The notes below the pieces were generated by a model that was not told the DNA's origin, searched no databases, and saw only the letters and a list, made by a program, of their open reading frames with translations. Source: a virus. Taken from it: a stretch of DNA of 29,396 nt. Positions 8,350 through 15,277 of the stretch are shown here, one piece after another. Each line of letters begins with the position of its first letter. Within the stretch, counting starts at the first letter, position 1. The DNA is taken from IMG/VR virus record IMGVR_UViG_3300037808_001350, positions 1 to 29,396 of that record; one strand, 5' to 3'. Both the position numbers and the translations under genes were made by a program.

Positions 8350-8831
8350 CTCATTTTACTCTCCTGTAACCATTTGTTTGTTTTCTCTATTAGTTTTTTG
8401 GAATAATTCTCCGTTAATCTGTCCATCATCATAGGTATTACCTGATATCCTGCAAATCCAGGGTGGTGAACTTCAAATCCTGTGAATACGTCGCCAGTAT
8501 CAGAAGCAGTTGAGGCAAACCAAGTGGATGTTTTTCTAAATGTAAATTGTAGCATTGGGGCGTGTACAGCAGAAATCCAATGCTCGTCCGTACCGTATTC
8601 CAACCACTTGGCTATCCTGTGGTCTATGATTAAATTTACTTTCAATCCCTTGTCCTTCTCAACTGATATACTGTCAATGAAACTCTGGGCTGCTCCTAAC
8701 TCGGTGTACATCTGTTTTAGAGGATCAACTATTTCCTGCGTTGCCACATCTATCATGATATGTTCCATGTAGAGTTTTGCTCTGCTCGGACCTGATTCTA
8801 ATCTTAAAACCGCTATGGAGTTATTAGGCAT
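8346..8831 (-). CDS. HK97 gp10-like head-tail joining / neck protein
   Basis: A 161-residue protein. The central motif KWLEYGTDEHWI followed by a hydrophobic strand and EVHHPGFAGYQ matches the characteristic layout of the HK97 gp10 family (V/L-E-Y/F-G-T...HPG), whose members lie between head connector and tail genes. The N-terminal half is helical (TQEIVDPLKQMYTELGAAQS) and the C-terminus is a long amphipathic helix ending in lysines. In this genome it comes after the tube-like gene instead of before it, which is a minor reordering. The role in completing the neck or tail is known for the family. The motif match is by eye. Confidence 0.7.
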   Translation of the reverse strand: MPNNSIAVLRLESGPSRAKLYMEHIMIDVATQEIVDPLKQMYTELGAAQSFIDSISVEKDKGLKVNLIIDHRIAKWLEYGTDEHWISAVHAPMLQFTFRKTSTWFASTASDTGDVFTGFEVHHPGFAGYQVIPMMMDRLTENYSKKLIEKTNKWLQESKMR

Positions 8832-8842
8832 TAGTGTTACCC

Positions 8843-9271
8843 CTACGTTACGTCGGCACTTGTCACTTCTTCGGTAATTCTAAATCTGGATCTGAATTTT
8901 ACTCCACCTTCTGGGAGTTTTTCAAATGACAATCTTGGAACTACAGCTGACACCGTAACTGTTTTTGCACTACCACTTTTTGGTGTATATTCTAAAAGGT
9001 AGTTTCCACTTCCCAATGCTCCACTTGATAGGGCGTTCAAATCCAGGAATGTTCCAATGTCGGCTGCCGATAGTAATATGGTAGCGTCAAAAATATTGTT
9101 ATGTTGACCAAAGAAATAAACAGAGCCTAATGCTGTAGCCTCTCTAGTTTCAGGTCTGTCAATTACCATTTCTAATTCTTGTAATAATACGTATTCGCTA
9201 GACGTATTTGTAAGGTATAGTTTAACTTCAGTTGCGTTAACTACTCCAGTCAGGGAGCCAAAGTCAGCCAT
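8843..9271 (-). CDS. Tail-tube-like protein
   Basis: A 142-residue protein made almost wholly of predicted beta strands, with no Cys. It carries LLSAADIGTFLDLNAL at about residues 66-81 and ends in a basic strand (VKFRSRFRITEEVT). The same LSxADIG block occurs in the C-terminal third of the neighbouring 298-residue protein, so the two share a domain. Small all-beta proteins at this position form the tail tube in most long-tailed viruses, and this is the most abundant-looking candidate. It begins two bases after the preceding stop. Tail tube is inferred from order, size and fold character. Confidence 0.6.
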   Translation of the reverse strand: MADFGSLTGVVNATEVKLYLTNTSSEYVLLQELEMVIDRPETREATALGSVYFFGQHNNIFDATILLSAADIGTFLDLNALSSGALGSGNYLLEYTPKSGSAKTVTVSAVVPRLSFEKLPEGGVKFRSRFRITEEVTSADVT

Positions 9272-9272
9272 G

Positions 9273-10169
9273 TTATGCTACCGCCATGGTAGGATGTGAT
9301 ATTATTTCTCCAATCATCTTTATTTTCACCAAGTCCTCAACAAATCCTACAACGTCAAAGTTTATAATTTTAATGGTGTGGGTAATTGTGACCGTATTTG
9401 TGGCATTGCTATACTGTTGGAGGAATATATTCTCAGATACTTCCCCTTTCACCAAGTCAGTTCCAATATGGTTGATATCTGTCACTCCACCCCCAATGTC
9501 AGCACTACTTAGGAACATATCGGCATTAATTCTCCCATTAAACGCACCCGTGAAAAACACAGGTACCTTGCTGTTCCCTACAATCACTTCAGATATTTGA
9601 TCCATTCCGTAAGCGGATTCCACGTTGTATGCCTCTGTGTATATTTTGCCTCCTGATATTCTTAGAACTCCCTTGTACCCTTCAACCACGTTTGGGTTTT
9701 CTGAGGATATTTTGGTTAATGTAAAAGACATTGAACGAATAAGTTCAGGTTGAGCTCCATCTAAAATATCAGATTTAGTCCAAGTTGCATCAGCTGTGAA
9801 GAATACCCCAGTTCCTGCATGGGGATCATAGGAAGTTGCCAATATCCTCTGAACCTCTTTTGCCATATTTTCCACGTTAGTTAGGGAAGTGGAATAGGTT
9901 GAAGGATTGACATCTACGACTCTGAAATGACAGGTTATGGTATAATTATCTCGGACTTCAGTAAAGTGCGGATGTTTAAATTTATTCTCATCTAGCTGGT
10001 CATTTATCTTCTCTACTGTGATTGCTTTTGGCCATTCATTTCCTTCGACTTGTTTTCTGTCAAAGAACCTGACAATCTCATTCATGTTGGAAGCTGAGGT
10101 TTTGCTTAGAGATCCAGTTAAAGCCCAATTGGTTTCTAACAGATTTTTGATAGTTTCAGCTTGACTCAT
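9273..10169 (-). CDS. Two-domain tail protein (terminator-like plus tube-like)
   Basis: A 298-residue protein. Residues 1-155 have the alternating helix/strand pattern of a tail terminator or completion protein (helical N-terminus, then DNYTITCHFRVVDV, a helix NVENMAKEVQRIL, and the strand SMSFTLTKI). Residues about 165-290 are beta-rich and include MFLSSADIGGGVTDIN, a clear relative of the block in the next gene's product. This suggests a fusion of terminator with a tube-like domain, or a tail protein with a duplicated tube fold. It overlaps the connector gene by four bases (ATGA) and directly precedes the tube gene, where a terminator normally lies. Domain names are inferred; the shared motif is seen directly. 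Confidence 0.55.
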   Translation of the reverse strand: MSQAETIKNLLETNWALTGSLSKTSASNMNEIVRFFDRKQVEGNEWPKAITVEKINDQLDENKFKHPHFTEVRDNYTITCHFRVVDVNPSTYSTSLTNVENMAKEVQRILATSYDPHAGTGVFFTADATWTKSDILDGAQPELIRSMSFTLTKISSENPNVVEGYKGVLRISGGKIYTEAYNVESAYGMDQISEVIVGNSKVPVFFTGAFNGRINADMFLSSADIGGGVTDINHIGTDLVKGEVSENIFLQQYSNATNTVTITHTIKIINFDVVGFVEDLVKIKMIGEIISHPTMAVA

Positions 10170-10543
10170 TTGAATCCCTTGGTACTACCAAATAATGCTC
10201 CACCACCAAGACCTGTTTCTGATTTCTTGCCATACACAGCATTGACATGATCACCAACGAATTTCTTCCATTCTTGGATTCCACTAAGGTTTCTATCCTT
10301 GATTGGAGTCTGCCAGTAATTGAATATGGCAGCTGCCAATGAGGAGGCTAGAGAAACAAGTTCAGGTCCAGGGTTTGTAATTGGAATTGTAGCGTGTGGA
10401 GACAGTTGAATGTTTACGAAATTATCGGCTTCTTGCATGAAATCTTCAATTTTACTGTCAGTTGAGGATTCCGAATCTGGAATGTTAAGTCTCCTTTTGA
10501 CTTCACGTAAATCTGCAATTTGTCCAATAGTTGTACTGGTCAT
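10166..10543 (-). CDS. Head-tail connector (gp6/gp15-like adaptor)
   Basis: A 125-residue protein. Its N-terminus (DLREVKRRLNIPDS...DSKIEDFMQEADNFVNIQL) has the layout of head-tail adaptors such as HK97 gp6 and SPP1 gp15: a short helix starting with a D/E-L-K-x-x-L pattern, then an acidic gap, then a longer amphipathic helix. A second helical section (LVSLASSLAAAIFNYWQ) and a Gly-rich tail follow. Such adaptors form a ring under the portal. It overlaps the upstream gene by one base (TAATG) and the downstream one by ATGA. The family call is moderately strong and is supported by its place at the head-tail boundary. Confidence 0.7.
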   Translation of the reverse strand: MTSTTIGQIADLREVKRRLNIPDSESSTDSKIEDFMQEADNFVNIQLSPHATIPITNPGPELVSLASSLAAAIFNYWQTPIKDRNLSGIQEWKKFVGDHVNAVYGKKSETGLGGGALFGSTKGFK

Positions 10544-10875
10544 TAATTATACACCCTCAAATCTAATTCAAAAGTTTTTCTAACCACTGTACTGTTTAGA
10601 GTAACGGTAAATTTAACCAAATAACTTCCAGCTGTTTGAGGAACGTTTGGTGTACTTGAACTGACACCAAGTTTTGCCCTTAATGGATTTGCAGTGTCCA
10701 CTACTAGAGCCACTCCGCTTATAGCTGGAGATGTGGCAGTTAGGTCAGTATTTAAAATCTCCATGGTGACAGAAGATACACCTGTCCCATCAAATGCTAG
10801 ATCAGTACCCTGATCCCAAAATACAAAAGGTCTGTCATAACCTGTTTCACCTATAATGTAATCCCATCCAGCCAT
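10543..10875 (-). CDS. BppU-N/Ig-like structural protein
   Basis: A 110-residue all-beta protein. The pattern (GETGYDRPFVFWDQGTDLAFD, then V...MEI, then a TAGSYLVKFTVTL hairpin and a closing strand) resembles the N-terminal beta-sandwich found in BppU-type baseplate proteins and in small virion proteins encoded next to connectors. Its start ATG follows the stop of the repeat-protein gene by one base, and it ends in a TAATG overlap with the connector, so it belongs to the head-tail boundary operon. It may decorate the neck or anchor the neighbouring repeat protein; that partnership is inference from adjacency. Confidence 0.55.
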   Translation of the reverse strand: MAGWDYIIGETGYDRPFVFWDQGTDLAFDGTGVSSVTMEILNTDLTATSPAISGVALVVDTANPLRAKLGVSSSTPNVPQTAGSYLVKFTVTLNSTVVRKTFELDLRVYN

Positions 10876-10876
10876 T

Positions 10877-12919
10877 TTATCCTATTACTGTTATTTCCTC
10901 AATACCGTTTATGTATATCGTTACGTCCCCATTACCTGGAATTGAAGGGTAGGTATTCACGTTACTTGGGATAGTTACCAATATCTCAGTACGTTGCAAC
11001 CTCTCTTTGAGGAACGAATCAGTGGTGTGATATATCGTCTTGGAAGGTGGTTTTAATTTTGAATCCGTGTTATGATTAACAGTTAATCCAATACTTTTCA
11101 ACACTGAATCCGTATCATGATTAACTAGGATTGCTCCCTTGAATACAGAGTCAGTATTGTGAGATAATTCATTGTCTATCTTCCTAGTTGTACTATCAGT
11201 AGTGTGAGATATGGTAATACCTGGCTCCCTTTCGCCAATTACGGAATCAGTAGTATGTGTAATGGTGTTATCTAATGATTTGGTTACACTGTCTGTAGTG
11301 TGAGATACATCTCCACTAACTACCAAGTAGGTATCTGTATTGTGAGAAGTGGTATCACTTCCTTTCAATACAGAGTCGGTATTATGAGATACAGATAATC
11401 CAGGCTCTCTTTCACCAAGTACGGAATCAGTAGTGTGAGATACGGTATATTTCTTGAATATATGAGAATCAGTTGTATGATTAATCTCAACAGTACATAC
11501 ACTGTCAGAGTAGACTAAACTGCCACTGCCATCTTCTAGTATTATTAGGTCTCCATCTTCTTGGGTTAATTGATTTGCTCCACAATGTATGATGGAATCT
11601 GTAGTATGAGATACAGACCTTACAACTGTATCTACAATGTGAGAGTCAGTTGTATGGTATATTGTAAATCCAGGTTCTCTTTCACCAAGTACGGAATCAG
11701 TTGTGTGATTGATTGTATTGTCTAATGACTTGATTACGCTGTCGGTGGTATGAGTAACGGTAAATCCAGGCTCTCTTTCACCAAGTACGCTGTCTGTAGT
11801 GTGAGATAATTCATTGTCTATTGATTTTGTAACACTGTCGGTAGTATGAACAACGGTGTTGTCTAATGATTTGACAACGCTGTCTGTAGTATGTGATATT
11901 ATACTGTCTACTGATTTGACAACGCTGTCTGTAGTATGTGATATGGTGACTTTCCATAAGAGATAGGAGTCAGTATTGTGGAATGTCGTAAGTCCAGGGT
12001 CACGCTCACCAACTACGCTGTCCGTGGTATGATTAACAGTTTTTCTTCCCGTAATGGAAGAATCAGTAGTATGTGCAATGGTGTAATCCAATCTCTTAAC
12101 TACACTGTCTGTAGTGTGTGCAATTGTATTGTCTAATGATTTAGTTACACTATCAGTAGTGTGAGATAATTCATTGTCTATTGATTTTACAACACTATCA
12201 GTAGTGTGAGATAATTCATTGTCTATTGATTTTACAACACTATCAGTAGTATGAGATACGGTAAAGCCTGGCTCCCTTTCACCAAGGACACTATCTGTGG
12301 TATGTGATACGGTGTATTTTCCTAAGAAGAATGAGTCAGTTGTATGGGTAATAGTGATAGTACAGAGTTTATCAGCGTAAACTAGAGTATCTCCATTCTC
12401 GGTAAGGAGAAGGGAATCATCTTCTTGAGTTAAATTATTCCCTTGACAAGTAAGAACGGTACTGGTGGTATGATATACATCCAACCCAGGTTCTCTTTCA
12501 CCAATGATACTATCAGTTGTATGGAATCGCTCACCATGTTTTTGTACGTCAGAATCAGTAGTGTGTATAAGTTCGATTGTACAGGTTTTATCTGAATAAA
12601 CTAGAGTTGCGTTATCTTCTGTAAGTAGTAGGGAATCATCTTCTTGAGTAAGATTGTTTCCCTGACAGGTAAGAACTGTGCTAGTAGTATGGGTAGCGGT
12701 ATTGTCAGATTGTTTTATGACACTATCTGTATCATGTCTCCTCTCACCTGTTGGGGCTAGTTCAGAATCAGTAGTATGGGTAATTGTTACAGTACAAGTT
12801 GCAGTAGAATGAATTAATGAACCACTAGAGTCCTCTAGGTCGATTAAACTTCCAGACTCTTGGAGTATGTAAGTCCCTTCACAATGAATGATACTGTCAG
12901 TTGTGTGGTTTACCACCAA
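10877..12919 (-). CDS. Giant H-x-T-D repeat protein, probable virion fibre/adhesin
   Basis: A 680-residue protein built of 35 units that begin H-[TND]-T-[DS]-[ST] and are mostly 14, 15 or 17 residues long. Common units are HTTDSVVKSLDNTIA (15) and HTTDSVLGEREPGFTVS (17). Four units carry an insert bracketed by two Cys 27-28 residues apart (residues 13-42, 85-113, 158-186, 446-475), with inner motifs like LTQEDDSLLLTED and LEDGSGSL. The last 45 residues are non-repetitive. It contains no internal Met, so the start must be TTG (12919) or GTG (12916); the in-frame upstream codon TGA closes the frame. No signal peptide or membrane segment is present. It lies between structural genes and ends one base before the next ATG. 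A 15-residue strand-turn-strand unit recalls triple-beta-spiral shafts of adenovirus and reovirus fibres, so a long trimeric fibre is my best inference. The function is not known. Confidence 0.85.
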   Translation of the reverse strand: MVVNHTTDSIIHCEGTYILQESGSLIDLEDSSGSLIHSTATCTVTITHTTDSELAPTGERRHDTDSVIKQSDNTATHTTSTVLTCQGNNLTQEDDSLLLTEDNATLVYSDKTCTIELIHTTDSDVQKHGERFHTTDSIIGEREPGLDVYHTTSTVLTCQGNNLTQEDDSLLLTENGDTLVYADKLCTITITHTTDSFFLGKYTVSHTTDSVLGEREPGFTVSHTTDSVVKSIDNELSHTTDSVVKSIDNELSHTTDSVTKSLDNTIAHTTDSVVKRLDYTIAHTTDSSITGRKTVNHTTDSVVGERDPGLTTFHNTDSYLLWKVTISHTTDSVVKSVDSIISHTTDSVVKSLDNTVVHTTDSVTKSIDNELSHTTDSVLGEREPGFTVTHTTDSVIKSLDNTINHTTDSVLGEREPGFTIYHTTDSHIVDTVVRSVSHTTDSIIHCGANQLTQEDGDLIILEDGSGSLVYSDSVCTVEINHTTDSHIFKKYTVSHTTDSVLGEREPGLSVSHNTDSVLKGSDTTSHNTDTYLVVSGDVSHTTDSVTKSLDNTITHTTDSVIGEREPGITISHTTDSTTRKIDNELSHNTDSVFKGAILVNHDTDSVLKSIGLTVNHNTDSKLKPPSKTIYHTTDSFLKERLQRTEILVTIPSNVNTYPSIPGNGDVTIYINGIEEITVIG
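11015..12907 (-). repeat. In-frame tandem repeat array (42/45/51-bp units)
   Basis: The array encodes 35 units beginning H-x-T-[DS]-[ST]; nearly all are multiples of three bases (42, 45, 48 or 51), so the frame is kept. Some neighbours are identical at DNA level: two perfect 45-bp copies lie at 12149-12193 and 12194-12238, and a 33-bp block with gacaacgctgtctgtagtat recurs 45 bases apart near 11866-11945. Other units have diverged in DNA while keeping the protein motif, so the array is old but still turning over. Confidence 0.9.
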
Positions 12920-12991
12920 ATGATGTCATTCCATATTGTATTATGTGTCAGATCAGCATTGTATTGCATGAACTGTTTTATCAAAAATTAC

Positions 12992-13411
12992 TTAAAGTTG
13001 TTTTGAGCCTATGATACTTAGCTGTTCTTGACTAGGTGATTTAGTCCAAGTGGAACGGTTATTGTCAAATTTGCCACCGTTTTCTACCCAATACATTTCA
13101 CCCTCCTCTCTACCAATTGTCTCAAATGTGTAGTTGATACTCTGTATGTTCTCCCCACCTACGTTCATTTGCCAGCCTAGAATATGACAGACCACTTTGA
13201 ACGAATGGTGTCCATTTGGCAATTCAATTCTTTTTACATAAATTGGTCTTTTCCTAGAATCATCAAAATGAATCATAACCAGAGGAGTTTCAGATCCTTC
13301 CAAGTGAAGGACGAATCTATCTAATCTTTGGACGTTGATGTTTGAGATGGTAAAGTCAGGAGAATAACTATGAGTTGAACCATCCGTGTAGACAACAAAC
13401 CAAGTAAGCAT
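12992..13411 (-). CDS. Small putative structural protein
   Basis: A 139-residue protein, beta-rich with aromatic residues throughout (MLTWFVVYTDGSTHSY at the start, GEMYWVENGGKF near the end). The C-terminal part reads like a short appended module (FDNNRSTWTKSPSQEQL). There is no signal peptide or transmembrane helix and no catalytic motif. A TATA-like TTAATATT lies about 25 nt before the ATG, so it is probably transcribed on its own without a leader. It sits between a surface-type protein and the repeat protein, which suggests a virion part. I do not recognise the family. Confidence 0.55.
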   Translation of the reverse strand: MLTWFVVYTDGSTHSYSPDFTISNINVQRLDRFVLHLEGSETPLVMIHFDDSRKRPIYVKRIELPNGHHSFKVVCHILGWQMNVGGENIQSINYTFETIGREEGEMYWVENGGKFDNNRSTWTKSPSQEQLSIIGSKQL

Positions 13412-13437
13412 TGAATTAAGAATATTTTAATTGAATA

Positions 13438-13998
13438 TTAAGTTTCGTCGTAACGCCAAGTGAATGTTTCAGGACTTGCTGGTTTTGTACCTGGAGTTGC
13501 AGTTGTTCCAACTGTTACTTGGTATACTACGATATTTCCGAAAGCTCCCGTAGTTGTTGTAGAACCTGTAACTGCTAATGGCGAACCTGTTGATTTACCA
13601 AATGCGTCTACGGGTGTAGTAGGTGTTAATGTTCCACCTGAATAATTAGTATCATTAAGTACGGTTCCTGTAACACCACCTGTTCCTGTGGCTTGAGTAT
13701 AACTTGCTCTTGCAGCTTGTGCTACAACGCAGCCAATACCTGTTCCGTAAGAATTTGTTCCGTCTGTAAACCATTCTAGATTATCAACCAAGTTATCTGG
13801 GGCTACTGTTGCGTCTAGTTGTGTATTAACCCAAAATGAATAGTTTGTACCAGATGAAGGAATTTCAATTGGATTTGATGTATCTCCTGTAGTATGAGAA
13901 TCTATTGTATTTGCTCTAGTATTAATTGAAGTAATATCGGTCTCTGTAATTGATCCTGAAGATCCTGTTAGTCTGTTAATTGTTATTGTAGCAACCAT
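13438..13998 (-). CDS. Virion surface/decoration-type protein
   Basis: A 186-residue Thr/Gly/Ser-rich all-beta protein. The middle (NPIEIPSSGTNYSFWVNTQL...LEWFTDGTN) and the closing block (YQVTVGTTATPGTK...ETFTWRYDE) resemble small structural proteins I associate with marine phages and archaeal viruses, where ETFTWRYDE-like endings are frequent. Such proteins probably form beta-sandwich decorations on head or neck. It has no Cys beyond one (GCVVAQ) and no signal peptide. A strong TATA-like box lies 25 nt before the ATG, so it heads its own transcript. The function is inferred from composition and position. Confidence 0.6.
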   Translation of the reverse strand: MVATITINRLTGSSGSITETDITSINTRANTIDSHTTGDTSNPIEIPSSGTNYSFWVNTQLDATVAPDNLVDNLEWFTDGTNSYGTGIGCVVAQAARASYTQATGTGGVTGTVLNDTNYSGGTLTPTTPVDAFGKSTGSPLAVTGSTTTTGAFGNIVVYQVTVGTTATPGTKPASPETFTWRYDET

Positions 13999-14017
13999 AA
14001 ATAATCATTAATTGAAT

Positions 14018-14027
14018 CGTTTAAAAC
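14018..14027 (-). promoter_or_regulatory. Leaderless-type promoter of the surface protein gene
   Basis: GTTTTAAACG on the minus strand is centred about 25 nt before the ATG at 13998. The downstream sequence GATTCA also resembles that of the promoters at 18439 and 19341 (GATTTCA, TATTTCA). Confidence 0.6.
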
Positions 14028-14035
14028 TATTTTCC

Positions 14036-14677
14036 TTACCTGAAATCTCCACCAAGATTTCTACGTCTTATGAAATAGTTTAATACCCATTGTGGTAGGG
14101 AACGTTTACCATATCGTTCTTGCATACGGGCTATTGACCTCTTACCAATTGTGTTCTTTTTCAAGCCCAAGTTAAATGATGGGTACATTATATCGGTATC
14201 ATCAAAGTTATCATGTCGTAATCCTAAGGAATGTCCAAACTCATGTATTAATATTGGAACTAGAGGCGGAGTGGATAATTCAGATAAATGTACTCCAGGG
14301 CACCAATTCCATTCGTCATTAATATGACAATCACCACTTATTTCCCCCTGTCCTGGGAAATATGCGTGTGCAAGAACTCCTTTTTTACCGTCAAAATGTG
14401 CTAAATCTTCAAACTCTACGTTAAAGTCAACTGATACGTCTGGGTTACGTTCCCTTCTAAATTTCAATCCACTAATCTGTAATTGCCAGGCACGTAAGGC
14501 TACTGTAACTGCCCTATCTTGCCAAGATTTCTTAAAGTCGTCTGAATGACTATTCAACCTGTAACTGATTTCCCCAAGTGGCCAAGAATGTGGCCATTCC
14601 TGTATTCGATCATCTATGGTTTCAGAAAATTGTAATGTCTCGCTATCCTTTACAACTAAGTTACATCTGGTGTTCAT
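14036..14677 (-). CDS. Matrixin-like zinc metalloprotease (metzincin)
   Basis: A 213-residue protein consisting of a matrixin (peptidase M10-type) catalytic domain. The zinc site HEFGHSLGLRH lies at residues 144-154 (HExxHxxGxxH, Glu145 catalytic). The Met-turn is DIMYP (Met163). The upstream structural-metal segment GVLAHAYFPGQGEISGDCHI at 99-118 with following NDEWNW is typical of matrixins, as is the helix with AWQLQISGLKFRRERN. There is no signal peptide, no transmembrane helix and no PRCGxPD cysteine-switch propeptide, so it would be active without the usual prodomain. Its ATG overlaps the stop of a two-helix membrane-protein gene by four bases. Protease identity is firm. Its substrate is unknown: host S-layer digestion at entry or exit, or virion maturation, are the main options. 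A basic C-terminus (RRRNLGGDFR) might anchor it to another component. Confidence 0.93.
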   Translation of the reverse strand: MNTRCNLVVKDSETLQFSETIDDRIQEWPHSWPLGEISYRLNSHSDDFKKSWQDRAVTVALRAWQLQISGLKFRRERNPDVSVDFNVEFEDLAHFDGKKGVLAHAYFPGQGEISGDCHINDEWNWCPGVHLSELSTPPLVPILIHEFGHSLGLRHDNFDDTDIMYPSFNLGLKKNTIGKRSIARMQERYGKRSLPQWVLNYFIRRRNLGGDFR

Positions 14678-14991
14678 TCTGCAAGTGTTTTACTTTTACC
14701 ACAGAATTGTGAACCTAGTTTGATTGCGGTAATTGTTCCACCGCTACCAATACCAACTCCCAACATTAACAGGAAGGCATCGTAACTCTCTACCATTTTA
14801 TCTACAAACTTTCCAATATCCACACTTCCCGTAATGGAAATGCTGTCAATAATGTTAGGTTGTGAGAATACTATGATCATTGTAATTATTGCACCAATTG
14901 GAATTAATGCTAAAACAGCTATTATTAATCCAGTAAGGATTTCTTGTCGACCTAAGAAACCAATTGAACTTTCATTGTCATCTACGCTCAT
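14674..14991 (-). CDS. Two-helix membrane protein coupled to the metalloprotease (holin-like)
   Basis: A 105-residue protein with two hydrophobic segments: residues about 16-42 (LTGLIIAVLALIPIGAIITM and following) and about 70-93 (AFLLMLGVGIGSGGTITAIK). A polar loop of about 30 residues lies between them, and the short tails are charged. Size and topology fit small phage membrane proteins such as holins, but no holin family signature can be claimed. Its stop codon overlaps the metalloprotease start (ATGA), so the two are very likely co-translated, which suggests they work together. A TATA-like box 25 nt upstream indicates a leaderless transcript that begins with this gene. Confidence 0.7.
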   Translation of the reverse strand: MSVDDNESSIGFLGRQEILTGLIIAVLALIPIGAIITMIIVFSQPNIIDSISITGSVDIGKFVDKMVESYDAFLLMLGVGIGSGGTITAIKLGSQFCGKSKTLAE

Positions 14992-15010
14992 GACTTTTCC
15001 ATGGAGTAGT

Positions 15011-15020
15011 GCTTTATATT
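15011..15020 (-). promoter_or_regulatory. Leaderless-type promoter of the membrane protein-protease pair
   Basis: AATATAAAGC on the minus strand is centred 25 nt before the ATG at 14991. It overlaps the stop region of the upstream zinc-ribbon gene. Confidence 0.5.
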
Positions 15021-15147
15021 ATTTATCTAATTCTTTATTATAAGGACGCTCTAATATCCATGTTTTACCACATTGGTGGCATAATATACTATCATCACTT
15101 CCTTGATCCAAATACTCTGAAGTACACTCTGGACATCTTATCTTCAT
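15019..15147 (-). CDS. Tiny zinc-ribbon protein
   Basis: A 42-residue protein with two CxxC pairs (CPEC at residues 5-8 and CHQC near 24-27) separated by an acidic stretch, then a short C-terminal strand. This is a minimal zinc ribbon of the kind archaea use widely in transcription and translation factors. Its ATG overlaps the stop of the upstream 34-residue gene (ATGA), which supports both being real. A regulatory or nucleic-acid-binding role is inferred from the fold only. Confidence 0.65.
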   Translation of the reverse strand: MKIRCPECTSEYLDQGSDDSILCHQCGKTWILERPYNKELDK

Positions 15148-15248
15148 GGTACTACTCCATTGTAAAAAGCAATACTCATTCCAACTGTGGAGAATAATGT
15201 TCCCAATACGAATCCTCCTAAAAATTTGATTTGCTCTTGTTCAGTCAT
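15144..15248 (-). CDS. 34-residue single-pass membrane peptide
   Basis: A short protein beginning MTEQEQIKF, followed by one hydrophobic segment (LGGFVLGTLFSTVGMSIAFY) and a short tail. One transmembrane helix with the acidic N-terminus is predicted. It starts a few bases after the terminator-like hairpin of the secreted-protein gene and its stop overlaps the start of the zinc-ribbon gene. Single-pass peptides of this size often modulate lysis or membrane proteins in viruses, but nothing here shows which. It could also be a chance reading frame, though the coupling argues against that. Confidence 0.5.
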   Translation of the reverse strand: MTEQEQIKFLGGFVLGTLFSTVGMSIAFYNGVVP

Positions 15249-15251
15249 GAT

Positions 15252-15277
15252 AAAAATAAAAAAGGGGGTTAATCCCC
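15252..15277 (-). terminator. Hairpin plus U-tract after the secreted-protein gene
   Basis: On the minus strand the last codons and stop read GGGGATTAACCCC, a 4-bp GC stem with a 5-nt loop containing the TAA. TTTTTTATTTTT follows. It looks like an intrinsic terminator and lies just before the ATG at 15248. Confidence 0.6.

Noticed and set aside
11015-12907. A repetitive tract that at first sight could be a CRISPR array or noncoding satellite.
   Set aside because: The units are multiples of three bases, encode one continuous frame with a conserved H-x-T-D motif, and have no unique spacers of constant length.
10877-12919. A diversity-generating retroelement target in the repeat protein.
   Set aside because: No reverse transcriptase, no template repeat and no adenine-biased variable region were seen; variation is between repeat units.
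13900-13960. An HTTGD phrase in the 186-residue protein that could link it to the H-x-T-D repeats.
   Set aside because: It occurs once, without the unit pattern around it, so it is most likely chance in a Thr-rich protein.
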